DNA of 64,000 nt from Tenggerimyces flavus. Its GTDB lineage: Bacteria > Actinomycetota > Actinomycetes > Propionibacteriales > Actinopolymorphaceae. Positions 54,089 through 62,047 of the stretch are shown here, piece by piece. Below the pieces are notes generated by a model that was given only the letters and a program-made list of their open reading frames with translations, did not search any database and was not told the DNA's origin. A program made the translations under genes and the position numbers. Location: the NCBI RefSeq assembly GCF_016907715.1, contig NZ_JAFBCM010000001.1, positions 4,712,001 to 4,776,000 of the forward strand, written 5' to 3'. The stretch's first letter is position 1, and the number at the start of each line of letters is the position of its first letter.

Positions 54089-55354
54089 TCAGGCAGACCA
54101 GCCCGGGATCGGGAACGCCTTGGTGAACTCGCGCACCTCGGCACCGATCCGGTCCAGCGCGTCGCCGTCGTCCTTCTTCGCCGCCTCGACCGCGTCGTCC
54201 ATCCACGCGGCGATCTGCGGCATGTGCTCCGGCGCCATCCCGCGCGTCGTCACGGCCGGCGTCCCGATCCGGATGCCCGACGGGTCGAACGGCTTGCGCG
54301 TGTCGTAGGGGACCGTGTTGTAGTTCAGCTCGATCCCCGCGCGGTCGAGCGCCTTCGCCGCGGGTTTGCCGGCGATGTCCTTCGACGTCAGGTCGACGAG
54401 GATCAGGTGGTTGTCCGTGCCGCCCGAGACCAGCGAGAACCCCCGCGCGTTCAGCGCGTCCGCGAGCGCCTTGGCGTTCGCGACGATCTGGTGCGCGTAC
54501 GTCTTGAACTCCTCGGTCGCCGCCTCGGCAGCGGCCACCGCGATCGCCGCGGTGGTGTGGTTGTGCGGCCCACCCTGCAGACCGGGGAAGACCGCGCGGT
54601 CGAGCGCCTTCGCGTGGTCGGCGTCCGACATCAGCATCGCGCCGCGCGGACCGCGCAGCGTCTTGTGCGTGGTCGTCGAGATCACCGGCGCGTGTCCCAC
54701 CGGCGACGGGTGCGCGCCGCCGGCAACCAGGCCGGCGATGTGCGCGATGTCCGCGGCGAGCAGCGCGTCGACCTCGGCCGCGATCGAGGCGAACGCCTCG
54801 AAGTCGATGGTCCGGGGGATCGCCGTGCCACCGCAGAAGATCAGCTTGGGCCGTTCCTTCAGCGCGAGCTCGCGGACGGCGTCCATGTCGACGCGGCCCG
54901 TCTCGCGGACGACCTCGTACTGCACCGAACGGAACCACTTGCCGGTCGCCGAGACGCTCCAGCCGTGGGTGAGGTGGCCGCCCATCGGCAGCGCCATGCC
55001 CATGACGGTGTCGCCGGGCTGCAGGAACGCCAGGTAGATGGCGAGGTTGGCGGGGGAGCCGGAGTACGGCTGGACGTTCACGTGCTCGACGCCGAACAGC
55101 GACTTGACCCGGTCGATCGCGAGCGTCTCCACCTGGTCAATGAGCTGCTGGCCCTCGTAGTAACGGCGGCCCGCGTACCCCTCGGAGTACTTGTTCGTCA
55201 GCACGGTCCCGGTCGCCTCGAGCACCGCTCGAGAGACGTAGTTCTCGCTCGGGATCAGCCGGATCTTCTCGAACTGCCGGCGGCCCTCGGCCTCGACGAG
55301 CTCGGCGATCTTCGGGTCGGAGTCGGCCAGCTTGGCCATCAGGTCGAGTGTCAT
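54089..55354 (-). CDS. glyA: Serine hydroxymethyltransferase
   Basis: The 421-residue PLP enzyme makes glycine and 5,10-methylene-tetrahydrofolate from serine. Visible hallmarks are IRLIPSENYVSRAVLEATG, YSEGYAGRRYYEGQQ, and the PLP lysine in VISTTTHKTLRGPRGAM. A strong AGGAGGAA site precedes ATG 55354 and is embedded in a stem that belongs to the upstream ZTP riboswitch. The stop faces the Gfo/Idh/MocA gene across six bases. Confidence 0.95.
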   Translation of the reverse strand: MTLDLMAKLADSDPKIAELVEAEGRRQFEKIRLIPSENYVSRAVLEATGTVLTNKYSEGYAGRRYYEGQQLIDQVETLAIDRVKSLFGVEHVNVQPYSGSPANLAIYLAFLQPGDTVMGMALPMGGHLTHGWSVSATGKWFRSVQYEVVRETGRVDMDAVRELALKERPKLIFCGGTAIPRTIDFEAFASIAAEVDALLAADIAHIAGLVAGGAHPSPVGHAPVISTTTHKTLRGPRGAMLMSDADHAKALDRAVFPGLQGGPHNHTTAAIAVAAAEAATEEFKTYAHQIVANAKALADALNARGFSLVSGGTDNHLILVDLTSKDIAGKPAAKALDRAGIELNYNTVPYDTRKPFDPSGIRIGTPAVTTRGMAPEHMPQIAAWMDDAVEAAKKDDGDALDRIGAEVREFTKAFPIPGWSA

Positions 55355-55363
55355 GCGATTCCT

Positions 55364-55480
55364 CCTGGGTCAGGACATCTTCGTATTGACCCAGGCACCC
55401 AGGCGCGCGGTGCCCGTGCTTCGTACGGACGGTGTCGCTCCCCGATGGTCGGTTCCATCCCAGCGCCAGTCGCGACCCGC
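55364..55480 (-). promoter_or_regulatory. ZTP riboswitch (pfl motif) with ribosome-site-masking stem before glyA
   Basis: Read on the minus strand, 55480 to 55391 contains the conserved pfl blocks in order: GGGTCGCGACTGGCG, then GGGGAGCGAC, then CCGCGCGCCTGGGTGC. The downstream expression platform has CCTGGGTCA (55387-55395) pairing with TGACCCAGG (55364-55372), and the second arm runs into AGGAGG. This masks the ribosome site unless ZTP/ZMP changes the fold. ZTP riboswitches sense folate stress and are known before glyA and other one-carbon genes. Confidence 0.8.
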
Positions 55481-55486
55481 CCGAGC

Positions 55487-57160
55487 TTAGCGTCGCGGGG
55501 TCGCGCGCTCGACGATGGCCTTCGCGTCGACGCCTACCGGAAGAGTGCCGAAAGTTCCGCCGGCGTCTCGCCCCAGACGGGAGGCGCAGAACGCGTCCGC
55601 CACGGCCGCGGGCGCGTGCCGGACCAGCAGCGAGCCCTGCAGAACGAGCGCCAACCGTTCGGCCATCCGCCGCGCGCGGAACTCCAGCGACTCCAGGTCG
55701 GCGAGCGACCGCAGCACCTCGTCGGTCGCCGCGTCCAGCCGCGCGTCCGCCCCGCGCGCCGCGCCGATCTCGCTCAGATACGCCTCGAGCGCCTCCGGCT
55801 CGCGCTGCAACGCCCGCAGCACGTCGAGCGCCTGCACCGAGCCCGACCCCTCCCAGAGCGAGTTCAGCGGCGACTCGCGGAACAGCATCGGCAGCCCCGA
55901 GTCCTCGACATACCCGTTGCCGCCGAGGCACTCCAACGCTTCGGCGACGAGCCACGGCGTGCGCTTGCAGACGAGGTACTTGCCCAGCGGCAACGCCAGC
56001 CGCAGGAACGCCTGCTCGCCGGCGTCGACGGCGTGCGCGAGGCGAAGTGCCAACCAGGTGGCGGCTTCCTGCTCGACGGCGAGGTCGGCGAGCACGTTCG
56101 TCATCGCCGGCTGGTCAGCCAGCACAGCGCCGAACGCCGACCGGTGCGCCGCGTGCCAGGTCGCCTCCGCGACCGCCTTCCGCATCTGCGCGGCCGAGCC
56201 GAGGACGCAGTCCAGCCGGGTCGCCGCGACCATCTCGATGATGGTCGGCACGCCACGCCCCTCATCGCCGAGCAGCCACCCGACCGTTCCGTCGAACTCG
56301 ACCTCAGACGAGGCGTTCGACCGGTTGCCGAGCTTGTCCTTCAACCGTTGCAGGGCGAACGGGTTGCGCGAGCCGTCCGGCAGCACGCGCGGCACCACGA
56401 AGCAGCTCAGCCCGCCGGCGGCCTGGGCGAGCACGAGGAACACGTCGCACATCGGTGCCGAGCAGAACCATTTGTGCCCGGTCAGCACGTACGTCCCGTC
56501 GCCCGTGGCTTCGGCTCGGGTCGTGTTCGCGCGGACGTCCGACCCGCCCTGCTTCTCCGTCATCCCCATGCCGGCGAGCGCGCCGCCCTTCGTGGCGGGG
56601 GCACGCAGCCCGGGATCGTAGGATCGCGCCGTCAGCAGCGGCGTCCACAGCGCCGACAGCTCGTCGGAGGCCCGCAGCGCCGGCACCGCGGCGTACGTCA
56701 TCGTGATCGGGCAGCAGTGCCCGGCCTCGACCTGGTGCCACAGGTAGTAGCCAGCCGCCCGGGTGAGGTGCGCGTCCGGCTCGCCCGAGGTCCACGGCGC
56801 CCCGTGCATGCCGAAGCCGACCGCCTGGTCCATCAGCGTGTGCCACGCCGGGTGGAATTCGACCTCGTCGATCCGATGGCCGTACCGGTCGTGCGTCCGC
56901 AGCACCGGCGGGTTGCGGTTGGCCTGGAACGCCCAGTCGCGCGCCTGCTCCGAGCCCGCGAGATGCCCGATCTCGGTGAGCCGCTCGGTCGTCTGCGGAC
57001 TCGGATCGGCGCCGACGAACCGGGCGTACGCGTCGGTCAGCGCGGCGTCGTTGGCGCGGGCGTCGTACGGCGCGAGGGGCGGCGGCTGGTTCGTCACGGC
57101 ATGGGTAGACCGGCTGCGTACCGAGGCGTTCTGTGGCGTTGCGGGGATGGAGGCGTCCAC
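55487..57160 (-). CDS. AidB-like acyl-CoA dehydrogenase
   Basis: The 557-residue protein resembles AidB, the flavin protein of the alkylation response: THAVTNQPPPL, FHPAWHTLMDQAV, GMTEKQGGSDVRANTTRA, and the late EGSGSVQALDVLRAL. The glutamate-bearing segment LFRESPLNSLWEGSG is where acyl-CoA dehydrogenases place their base. GTG 57160 gives a start similar to AidB; GTG 57097 is a shorter alternative. A longer upstream frame would run through the divergent membrane gene. DNA protection is inferred from AidB. Confidence 0.85.
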   Translation of the reverse strand: MDASIPATPQNASVRSRSTHAVTNQPPPLAPYDARANDAALTDAYARFVGADPSPQTTERLTEIGHLAGSEQARDWAFQANRNPPVLRTHDRYGHRIDEVEFHPAWHTLMDQAVGFGMHGAPWTSGEPDAHLTRAAGYYLWHQVEAGHCCPITMTYAAVPALRASDELSALWTPLLTARSYDPGLRAPATKGGALAGMGMTEKQGGSDVRANTTRAEATGDGTYVLTGHKWFCSAPMCDVFLVLAQAAGGLSCFVVPRVLPDGSRNPFALQRLKDKLGNRSNASSEVEFDGTVGWLLGDEGRGVPTIIEMVAATRLDCVLGSAAQMRKAVAEATWHAAHRSAFGAVLADQPAMTNVLADLAVEQEAATWLALRLAHAVDAGEQAFLRLALPLGKYLVCKRTPWLVAEALECLGGNGYVEDSGLPMLFRESPLNSLWEGSGSVQALDVLRALQREPEALEAYLSEIGAARGADARLDAATDEVLRSLADLESLEFRARRMAERLALVLQGSLLVRHAPAAVADAFCASRLGRDAGGTFGTLPVGVDAKAIVERATPRR

Positions 57161-57178
57161 CCGGTTACCGTATGCCCC

Positions 57179-58312
57179 ATGGCAGCGGAGACGGCGAGAG
57201 CCGAGCGCTCCCAGCCCCCGCGAGTCAGGGCCGTGCTGGGGCAGGTGCGGCGCGGCCTGACCGTGCCATGGCGGCTGCTCAAGGGCACGGTCTCCTCCTG
57301 CATGAAGTACCGCGTCACCGGCCTCGCGGCCGAGGGCGCGTTCTTCGCGGTGCTCTCGCTGCCGCCGCTGGTGTTCGGACTCGCCGGAACTCTCGGCTAC
57401 GTCGTCGGAATTTTCGGCTCCCAGACCGTCGAGAGCGTGAAGTCGGAGATCGTCGAGATCGCCCGCCGCGCGCTGACCGAGGACAGCGTGCAGAGCGTGA
57501 TCGTGCCGACGTTGGACGCGGTGCTGGACCGCGGCCGCGCGGACATCATCTCGATCGGTTTCGTGCTCGCGTTGTGGTCGGGCTCGCGGGCGTTGAACGT
57601 CTTCATCGACACGATCTCGATCATGCACGGGCAGGCGGGTAAGCGCGGCATCGTCAAGACCCGGTTGCTCTCGTTCTCCATGTACATCGTGGCGTTGGGC
57701 ATCGGCGTCGTCGTGCTGCCGCTCGTGCTCGCGGGTCCGTCGATCGTCGCGCAGATCCTGCCGCCCAACCTGGACTTCCTGAACGACCTGTACTGGCCCG
57801 TGGTGTTGATCCTGTCCACCGCGTTCGTCGCGACGCTCTACCACATCGCGGTGCCGTTACGGTCGCCCTGGCTGCACGATCTGCCCGGCTCGGTGCTGGC
57901 GCTGGCGATGTGGATCGGCGGCTCGTACCTGCTCCGCTGGGTGCTCGGCGCGTCGATCGGCGGCGAGTCGACCTCGATCTACGGACCACTCGCCGCCCCG
58001 ATCGCGGTGCTGTTGTGGCTGTACCTGATCGTGATCACGTTGCTGATCGGCGCCGCCTTCAACGCGACCGTGCACAAGCTGCTGGACGAACGCCAGGAAC
58101 GCCGCGTCACGGCCTCGCGACCACCCGAGCCCGAGCTGAGCTCGGCCACCGTGGCCGAGCTCGACCTGGACGACCGCGACGAGCCCGAAGAACCCGAGGT
58201 GGACCAACCCGCCTCCGGCGAACCCAACGTGAGCGAGCCCGACGACACCGAGCCAGACGTGCGCGAACCCGAGGTGACCGCCCCCGAGGTCCAGCGCGAG
58301 CGATTGTCGTAG
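57179..58312 (+). CDS. YihY/BrkB-family membrane protein with acidic tail
   Basis: The 377-residue protein has six or so transmembrane spans of the YihY/BrkB family (AAEGAFFAVLSLPPLVFGLAG, GFVLALWSGSRALNVFID, and SIYGPLAAPIAVLLWLYLIV). Past residue 300 a charged tail repeats EPxV-type units (EPNVSEPDDTEP). The family's function is uncertain; older claims of RNase BN activity are not accepted. ATG 57179 and the divergent AidB start (57160) are only 18 bases apart. Confidence 0.85.
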   Translation: MAAETARAERSQPPRVRAVLGQVRRGLTVPWRLLKGTVSSCMKYRVTGLAAEGAFFAVLSLPPLVFGLAGTLGYVVGIFGSQTVESVKSEIVEIARRALTEDSVQSVIVPTLDAVLDRGRADIISIGFVLALWSGSRALNVFIDTISIMHGQAGKRGIVKTRLLSFSMYIVALGIGVVVLPLVLAGPSIVAQILPPNLDFLNDLYWPVVLILSTAFVATLYHIAVPLRSPWLHDLPGSVLALAMWIGGSYLLRWVLGASIGGESTSIYGPLAAPIAVLLWLYLIVITLLIGAAFNATVHKLLDERQERRVTASRPPEPELSSATVAELDLDDRDEPEEPEVDQPASGEPNVSEPDDTEPDVREPEVTAPEVQRERLS

Positions 58313-58400
58313 CCGCTCGGTGCTCGTAAGGAATGAACGATCACCTCGAAACTCCCGGAAGTTCTAGACATGGAACGGTGTCCCTGGTTCGATCGCGCCC

Positions 58401-59978
58401 ATGACATGGGGGAATCGTGGACGTGCCATCGTTGTCGCCCTGCTCGCGATCGGTGTGGGGTTGATCGTCCCTGCCGAGGCCTCGGCAGGGGAGTGGCCCA
58501 CCACCCCGCCGGCCCAGATCTGCGGCAACAGCGAGATCCTGGACGGGCCGTCGACGGCGCCGCCGGGGGCGGTCACGGTGCCGGCAGGCGACAACAACGA
58601 CCTGTTCTTCGACTTCCGTGATCCGAACCAGACGTTCTGGTTCGCTCCCGGCGTCCACACGATGGGCACGGACGTCTTCGGGCAGATCGAGCCAGGCCCT
58701 GGGACCACGTTCATCGGCGCTCCGGGGGCGATCTTCGACGGCCAGGGCGTCAACATGTTCGCCTTCACCCAGCACGCGCCGAACGTCACGATCAGCCACC
58801 TGACGATCCGCAACTTCAACGCGCCGCAGGACCAGGGCGTGGTGAACCACGACGGCGCGGCCGACTGGACGGTCGAGTACAACACGATCACCGAGAACAA
58901 CGGTGCCGGACTGATGGCCGGCTCCAACAACACGTACCGGTACAACTGCATCAAGGACAACGGCCAGTACGGCATCAACGCCTGCTGTGGAACGGACTCG
59001 CCCAGCGGTGACATCCAGAACTGGGTCCTCGACCACAACGAGATCGTGGGCAACAACGCCGACGACTGGGAGAACCAGGTCCCCGGCTGCGGTTGCAGCG
59101 GCGGGGTGAAGTTCTGGATCAACAAGGACGTCACGGTCACGAACAACTGGGTCCACGACAACCGCGGTGTCGGACTCTGGCTGGACAACAACAACCGCGG
59201 CTTCGTCGTCGAGCACAACCTGATCGAGGACAACGACGCGCAAGCTCTGTTCATCGAGGCCGGCTACGACGCGCTCGTGCGGCACAACCTGTTCCGGCGC
59301 AACGCGTTCGTCGAGGGCCGCAGGTTCGCTGACCGCGGGAACAACTTCCCGGTCGGTGCGATCTACGTCTCCGAGAGCGGAAGCCCGGCAGGCTACGACC
59401 TCAAGACCTCGCCGATGCTGATCAGCGACAACAGCTTCGACGACAACTGGGGCGGGATCGTGCTCTGGGAGAACGCCGACCGGTACTGCTCGTCCGAAGC
59501 GCACACGCATCCGCCGTACTGCACGATCAAGACCGACCTGTACGACGACACGCAGTGCGAGACGACCGTCGAGAACGACATCCCGGACGGCATCGACAAG
59601 TACCGGTGCCGCTGGTCGACGGAGAACATCGTCGTCGAGAACAACGAGTTCCACCTCGACAAGGCGGCGATGGGCGCGAGCTGTGTGGGTGCCGACTACT
59701 GCGGGATCAACGGGCTCTTCTCCAACTACGGCTCGTTCGACGAGTTCCCCGGGTTCGAGATCCCCTGGCGCCTCACGTTCCTTCAGCAGAACGTGTTCCG
59801 GAACAACCACTACACAGGCGACTGGAAGTTCGCCGGCTTCGAGACCACGCGCCCCGACGGCGCCCGCGTCACCTTCCAGGACTGGACGGCGCCGGCGCCC
59901 GAGATCCCGGACGAGTACACCTCCGACAACCGGCCGACGACATTCGGCCAGGACCAGGGCAGCACCTACACCGGCTAG
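58401..59978 (+). CDS. Secreted right-handed beta-helix protein
   Basis: The 525-residue protein has a signal peptide (RGRAIVVALLAIGVGLIVPAEASA). Parallel beta-helix repeats follow with many NN turns (NVTISHLTIRNFN, VEYNTITENNG, WVHDNRGVGLWLDNNNRGF), typical of pectate-lyase-like or polysaccharide-degrading folds. No catalytic residue set can be assigned by eye. Cysteine pairs (NACCG, CGCSG) suggest disulfides. The substrate may be plant polysaccharide, given the GH127 and SGNH genes nearby, but this is inference. Confidence 0.8.
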   Translation: MTWGNRGRAIVVALLAIGVGLIVPAEASAGEWPTTPPAQICGNSEILDGPSTAPPGAVTVPAGDNNDLFFDFRDPNQTFWFAPGVHTMGTDVFGQIEPGPGTTFIGAPGAIFDGQGVNMFAFTQHAPNVTISHLTIRNFNAPQDQGVVNHDGAADWTVEYNTITENNGAGLMAGSNNTYRYNCIKDNGQYGINACCGTDSPSGDIQNWVLDHNEIVGNNADDWENQVPGCGCSGGVKFWINKDVTVTNNWVHDNRGVGLWLDNNNRGFVVEHNLIEDNDAQALFIEAGYDALVRHNLFRRNAFVEGRRFADRGNNFPVGAIYVSESGSPAGYDLKTSPMLISDNSFDDNWGGIVLWENADRYCSSEAHTHPPYCTIKTDLYDDTQCETTVENDIPDGIDKYRCRWSTENIVVENNEFHLDKAAMGASCVGADYCGINGLFSNYGSFDEFPGFEIPWRLTFLQQNVFRNNHYTGDWKFAGFETTRPDGARVTFQDWTAPAPEIPDEYTSDNRPTTFGQDQGSTYTG

Positions 59979-60717
59979 GTCGTCGGCTTCGTTCCGGCGC
60001 CGAGGAACATCGGCATGCCGAGTACGAGCCGGTTCTCCGTCGCGCGGCGACGCTGGTCCGCCAGCCACTCTTCGGCGGCACTCGCCTCGACCGCCTCGGC
60101 GGCGACCGCTCGTTCGGCCATCATGCCGAGGACCGGCAGCGCGTACGTCGGATCGGTCATCAGCATGAGCCGCCCCTCGAGCTCGACGTCGGCGAAGCCG
60201 GCGCCGGCGAGCAACGCGCCATAGCGGCGCGCCACTCTCGGATGCGGCTGGACGGCCGCGGTGGCGAGGACGATCGTCCTGGTGAGGTCGGCGTCGGTGG
60301 CGTCGACGATGGCGGCGTCCCAGTCCTGGGCGAGTAGGACGATTCGCCCGCCTGGCTTGAGGATTCGGTACGCCTCGGCTGCGGCGGTCGCTGGTAGAGC
60401 TTCTCGGCGCGGTAGCCGTCGATGGAACCGTTCGCGAACGGCAACTCCTCGGCGCCGGCCTGTTCGAAGCGAGCGTCGGGGTGCAGTTCGCGGGCGACGG
60501 CTAGTGCGTCGGCGCTGACGTCGACACCGATCGCGTTCATGCCGCGCGCCAACAGCTCGCCGACCGCCGTACCACCGCCGCTGCCGACGTCGAGCACGGT
60601 GTCGCCGGGCTTGGGTGCGAAGAGCTTGTACGAGCGTTCCCGCAACGCGACGGCGTCCGCCTGCGCGTCGACCGCGAGCAGGAAGGTGGTCAGATCGTCG
60701 ATCTTGGTCTTGTTCAT
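59975..60717 (-). pseudogene. SAM-dependent methyltransferase interrupted by a frameshift
   Basis: The N-terminal frame (from ATG 60717) contains the SAM motif VLDVGSGGGTAVGELL and FEQAGAEELPFANGSIDGYR, then loses frame near 60398, just after AEKLYQR. The missing continuation (AEAYRILKPGGRIVLLAQDW) lies in another frame and runs to the stop at 59975, including the C-terminal RRYGALLAGAGFADVEL. Together they make a complete class I methyltransferase of about 245 residues. The frameshift may be real or an assembly error. It is divergent from a MerR gene, 28 bases between the starts. Confidence 0.75.
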
Positions 60718-60745
60718 GCCGTCGACAGTGCCTTTTGATGTGGAC

Positions 60746-61198
60746 ATGAAGTCAACAGGCACGGAGCTGACGATCGGCGAGCTGGCGGGGCGATTCGGCC
60801 TCGGCGCACATGTCGTACGGCACTGGGAGTCCGTCGGCCTGATCGCGCCCGCGCGGCGCGTGCACCGGTGGCGGCGGTACGGCAGGGAAGCGCTCGGTCG
60901 GGTGGCCATGATCCTGATCGGCAAGCAGGCCGGACTGAAGCTGTCGTCGATCCGGGCGATGCTCGACGCACCGGACCGGGCGAGCCGCCAGGACGTGTTG
61001 CGGGACCACCACGACCAGCTCGAGCGCCGCATCGCCGAGCTGCGAGCGGCGCAGGAGCTGATCGGGCACGGGCTGGCGTGCCCGCACGAGAACTTCGTCG
61101 AGTGCCCGGACTTCCAAGCCCGGGTGGAAGAACGCGTCGCCGCCGGAGGCGACGGTGATCAGGTTCGCGCGTTCCTGACGGCCCACGCGAGCACGTAG
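60746..61198 (+). CDS. MerR-family regulator
   Basis: The 150-residue protein has a MerR helix-turn-helix (LTIGELAGRFGLGAHVVRHWE), a long dimerisation helix (ASRQDVLRDHHDQLERRI) and a C-terminal piece with two cysteines (LACPHENFVECPDF) that could sense a thiol or metal. It is divergent from the broken methyltransferase and overlaps the convergent hydrolase gene by 40 bases. Confidence 0.85.
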   Translation: MKSTGTELTIGELAGRFGLGAHVVRHWESVGLIAPARRVHRWRRYGREALGRVAMILIGKQAGLKLSSIRAMLDAPDRASRQDVLRDHHDQLERRIAELRAAQELIGHGLACPHENFVECPDFQARVEERVAAGGDGDQVRAFLTAHAST

Positions 61199-61959
61199 TC
61201 GGCGATCTCCTCCCAGCCCGGCGCGGCGGGCAGCAGGTGCGGCTTGCTGCCGAACTCGACGACCTCGGTCAGCGTGTTCGGCGCCTTGTAGTGCGCGGCG
61301 TTCGACCACTGCACCTTCGGCGGCATGATCTTGTCCTCGCTGCCGGCGACGAACAGCAACGGCGCGCGGTTGTCGTTGTGGTAGTCGGCCCACCCGCCCT
61401 GCTTGCCCGGCGTGAGGTTGGCGAGCGCGCTCTCGAACAGGATCGAGCCCGACACCGGCACCGCGTACCGCTCGTACAGCGCGCGGGCCTCCTTCTCGGG
61501 GAAGGTGCCTGTGAACGCGTAGTTCCAATGCTCGAAGTCGTACCGCACGGCCTTGTGCCGGTTCGCCGGGTTCTTGAGCACCTCGAGGAACGACTTCACC
61601 TGGGTGACCGGAACGACCGGAACACCCTCGGTGGGTGCGGAGTTCAGTGCGACGCCACACGCGCCGAAACCGTGGTCGAGCAGGATCTGCGTGAAGCAGC
61701 CACCGGCGGAGTGGCCGATGATGATCGGCGGCGCGTCGAGCTCGCGGATGACTGACTCCAGATGCTCCACGATGCCCGGAATCGTCAGCAGCTCAACGGG
61801 TTTGGGGTCTTCGTTCAGCGCTTCGACCTCGACCTCGAAGCCGGGATACCCCGGCGCGATGACCCGGTGCCCTTTGCTCTCGTAGTGCGTGATCCAGTGC
61901 TCCCAGCTTCGCGGCGTGACCCAGAAGCCGTGCACGAGCACGATGGTGTGTGGGGCCAT
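61159..61959 (-). CDS. Alpha/beta hydrolase
   Basis: The 266-residue enzyme has the oxyanion motif VLVHGFWVTPRSWE, the nucleophile elbow IIIGHSAGGCFTQ (Ser in G-H-S-A-G), an acidic residue in VAGSEDKIMPP and a late histidine in GSKPHLLPAAPGW. It is likely an esterase or lipase-like hydrolase. The substrate is unknown. Its 3' end overlaps the convergent MerR gene by 40 bases. Confidence 0.88.
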   Translation of the reverse strand: MAPHTIVLVHGFWVTPRSWEHWITHYESKGHRVIAPGYPGFEVEVEALNEDPKPVELLTIPGIVEHLESVIRELDAPPIIIGHSAGGCFTQILLDHGFGACGVALNSAPTEGVPVVPVTQVKSFLEVLKNPANRHKAVRYDFEHWNYAFTGTFPEKEARALYERYAVPVSGSILFESALANLTPGKQGGWADYHNDNRAPLLFVAGSEDKIMPPKVQWSNAAHYKAPNTLTEVVEFGSKPHLLPAAPGWEEIADYVLAWAVRNART

Positions 61960-62047
61960 GGCAGGGTTCCTCCCCTTTGTCACAGCGGTGGTGCGTCCTC
62001 TTCGCTCACCATGACAGGGGAGGACCCCTGCGCCTAGGGTGTGGCTC

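Noticed and set aside
54224..58312. A 1,362-codon plus-strand frame over glyA and the AidB-like gene
   Set aside because: It is antisense to two clear genes. Only its end (from 57179) is the true YihY-type gene.
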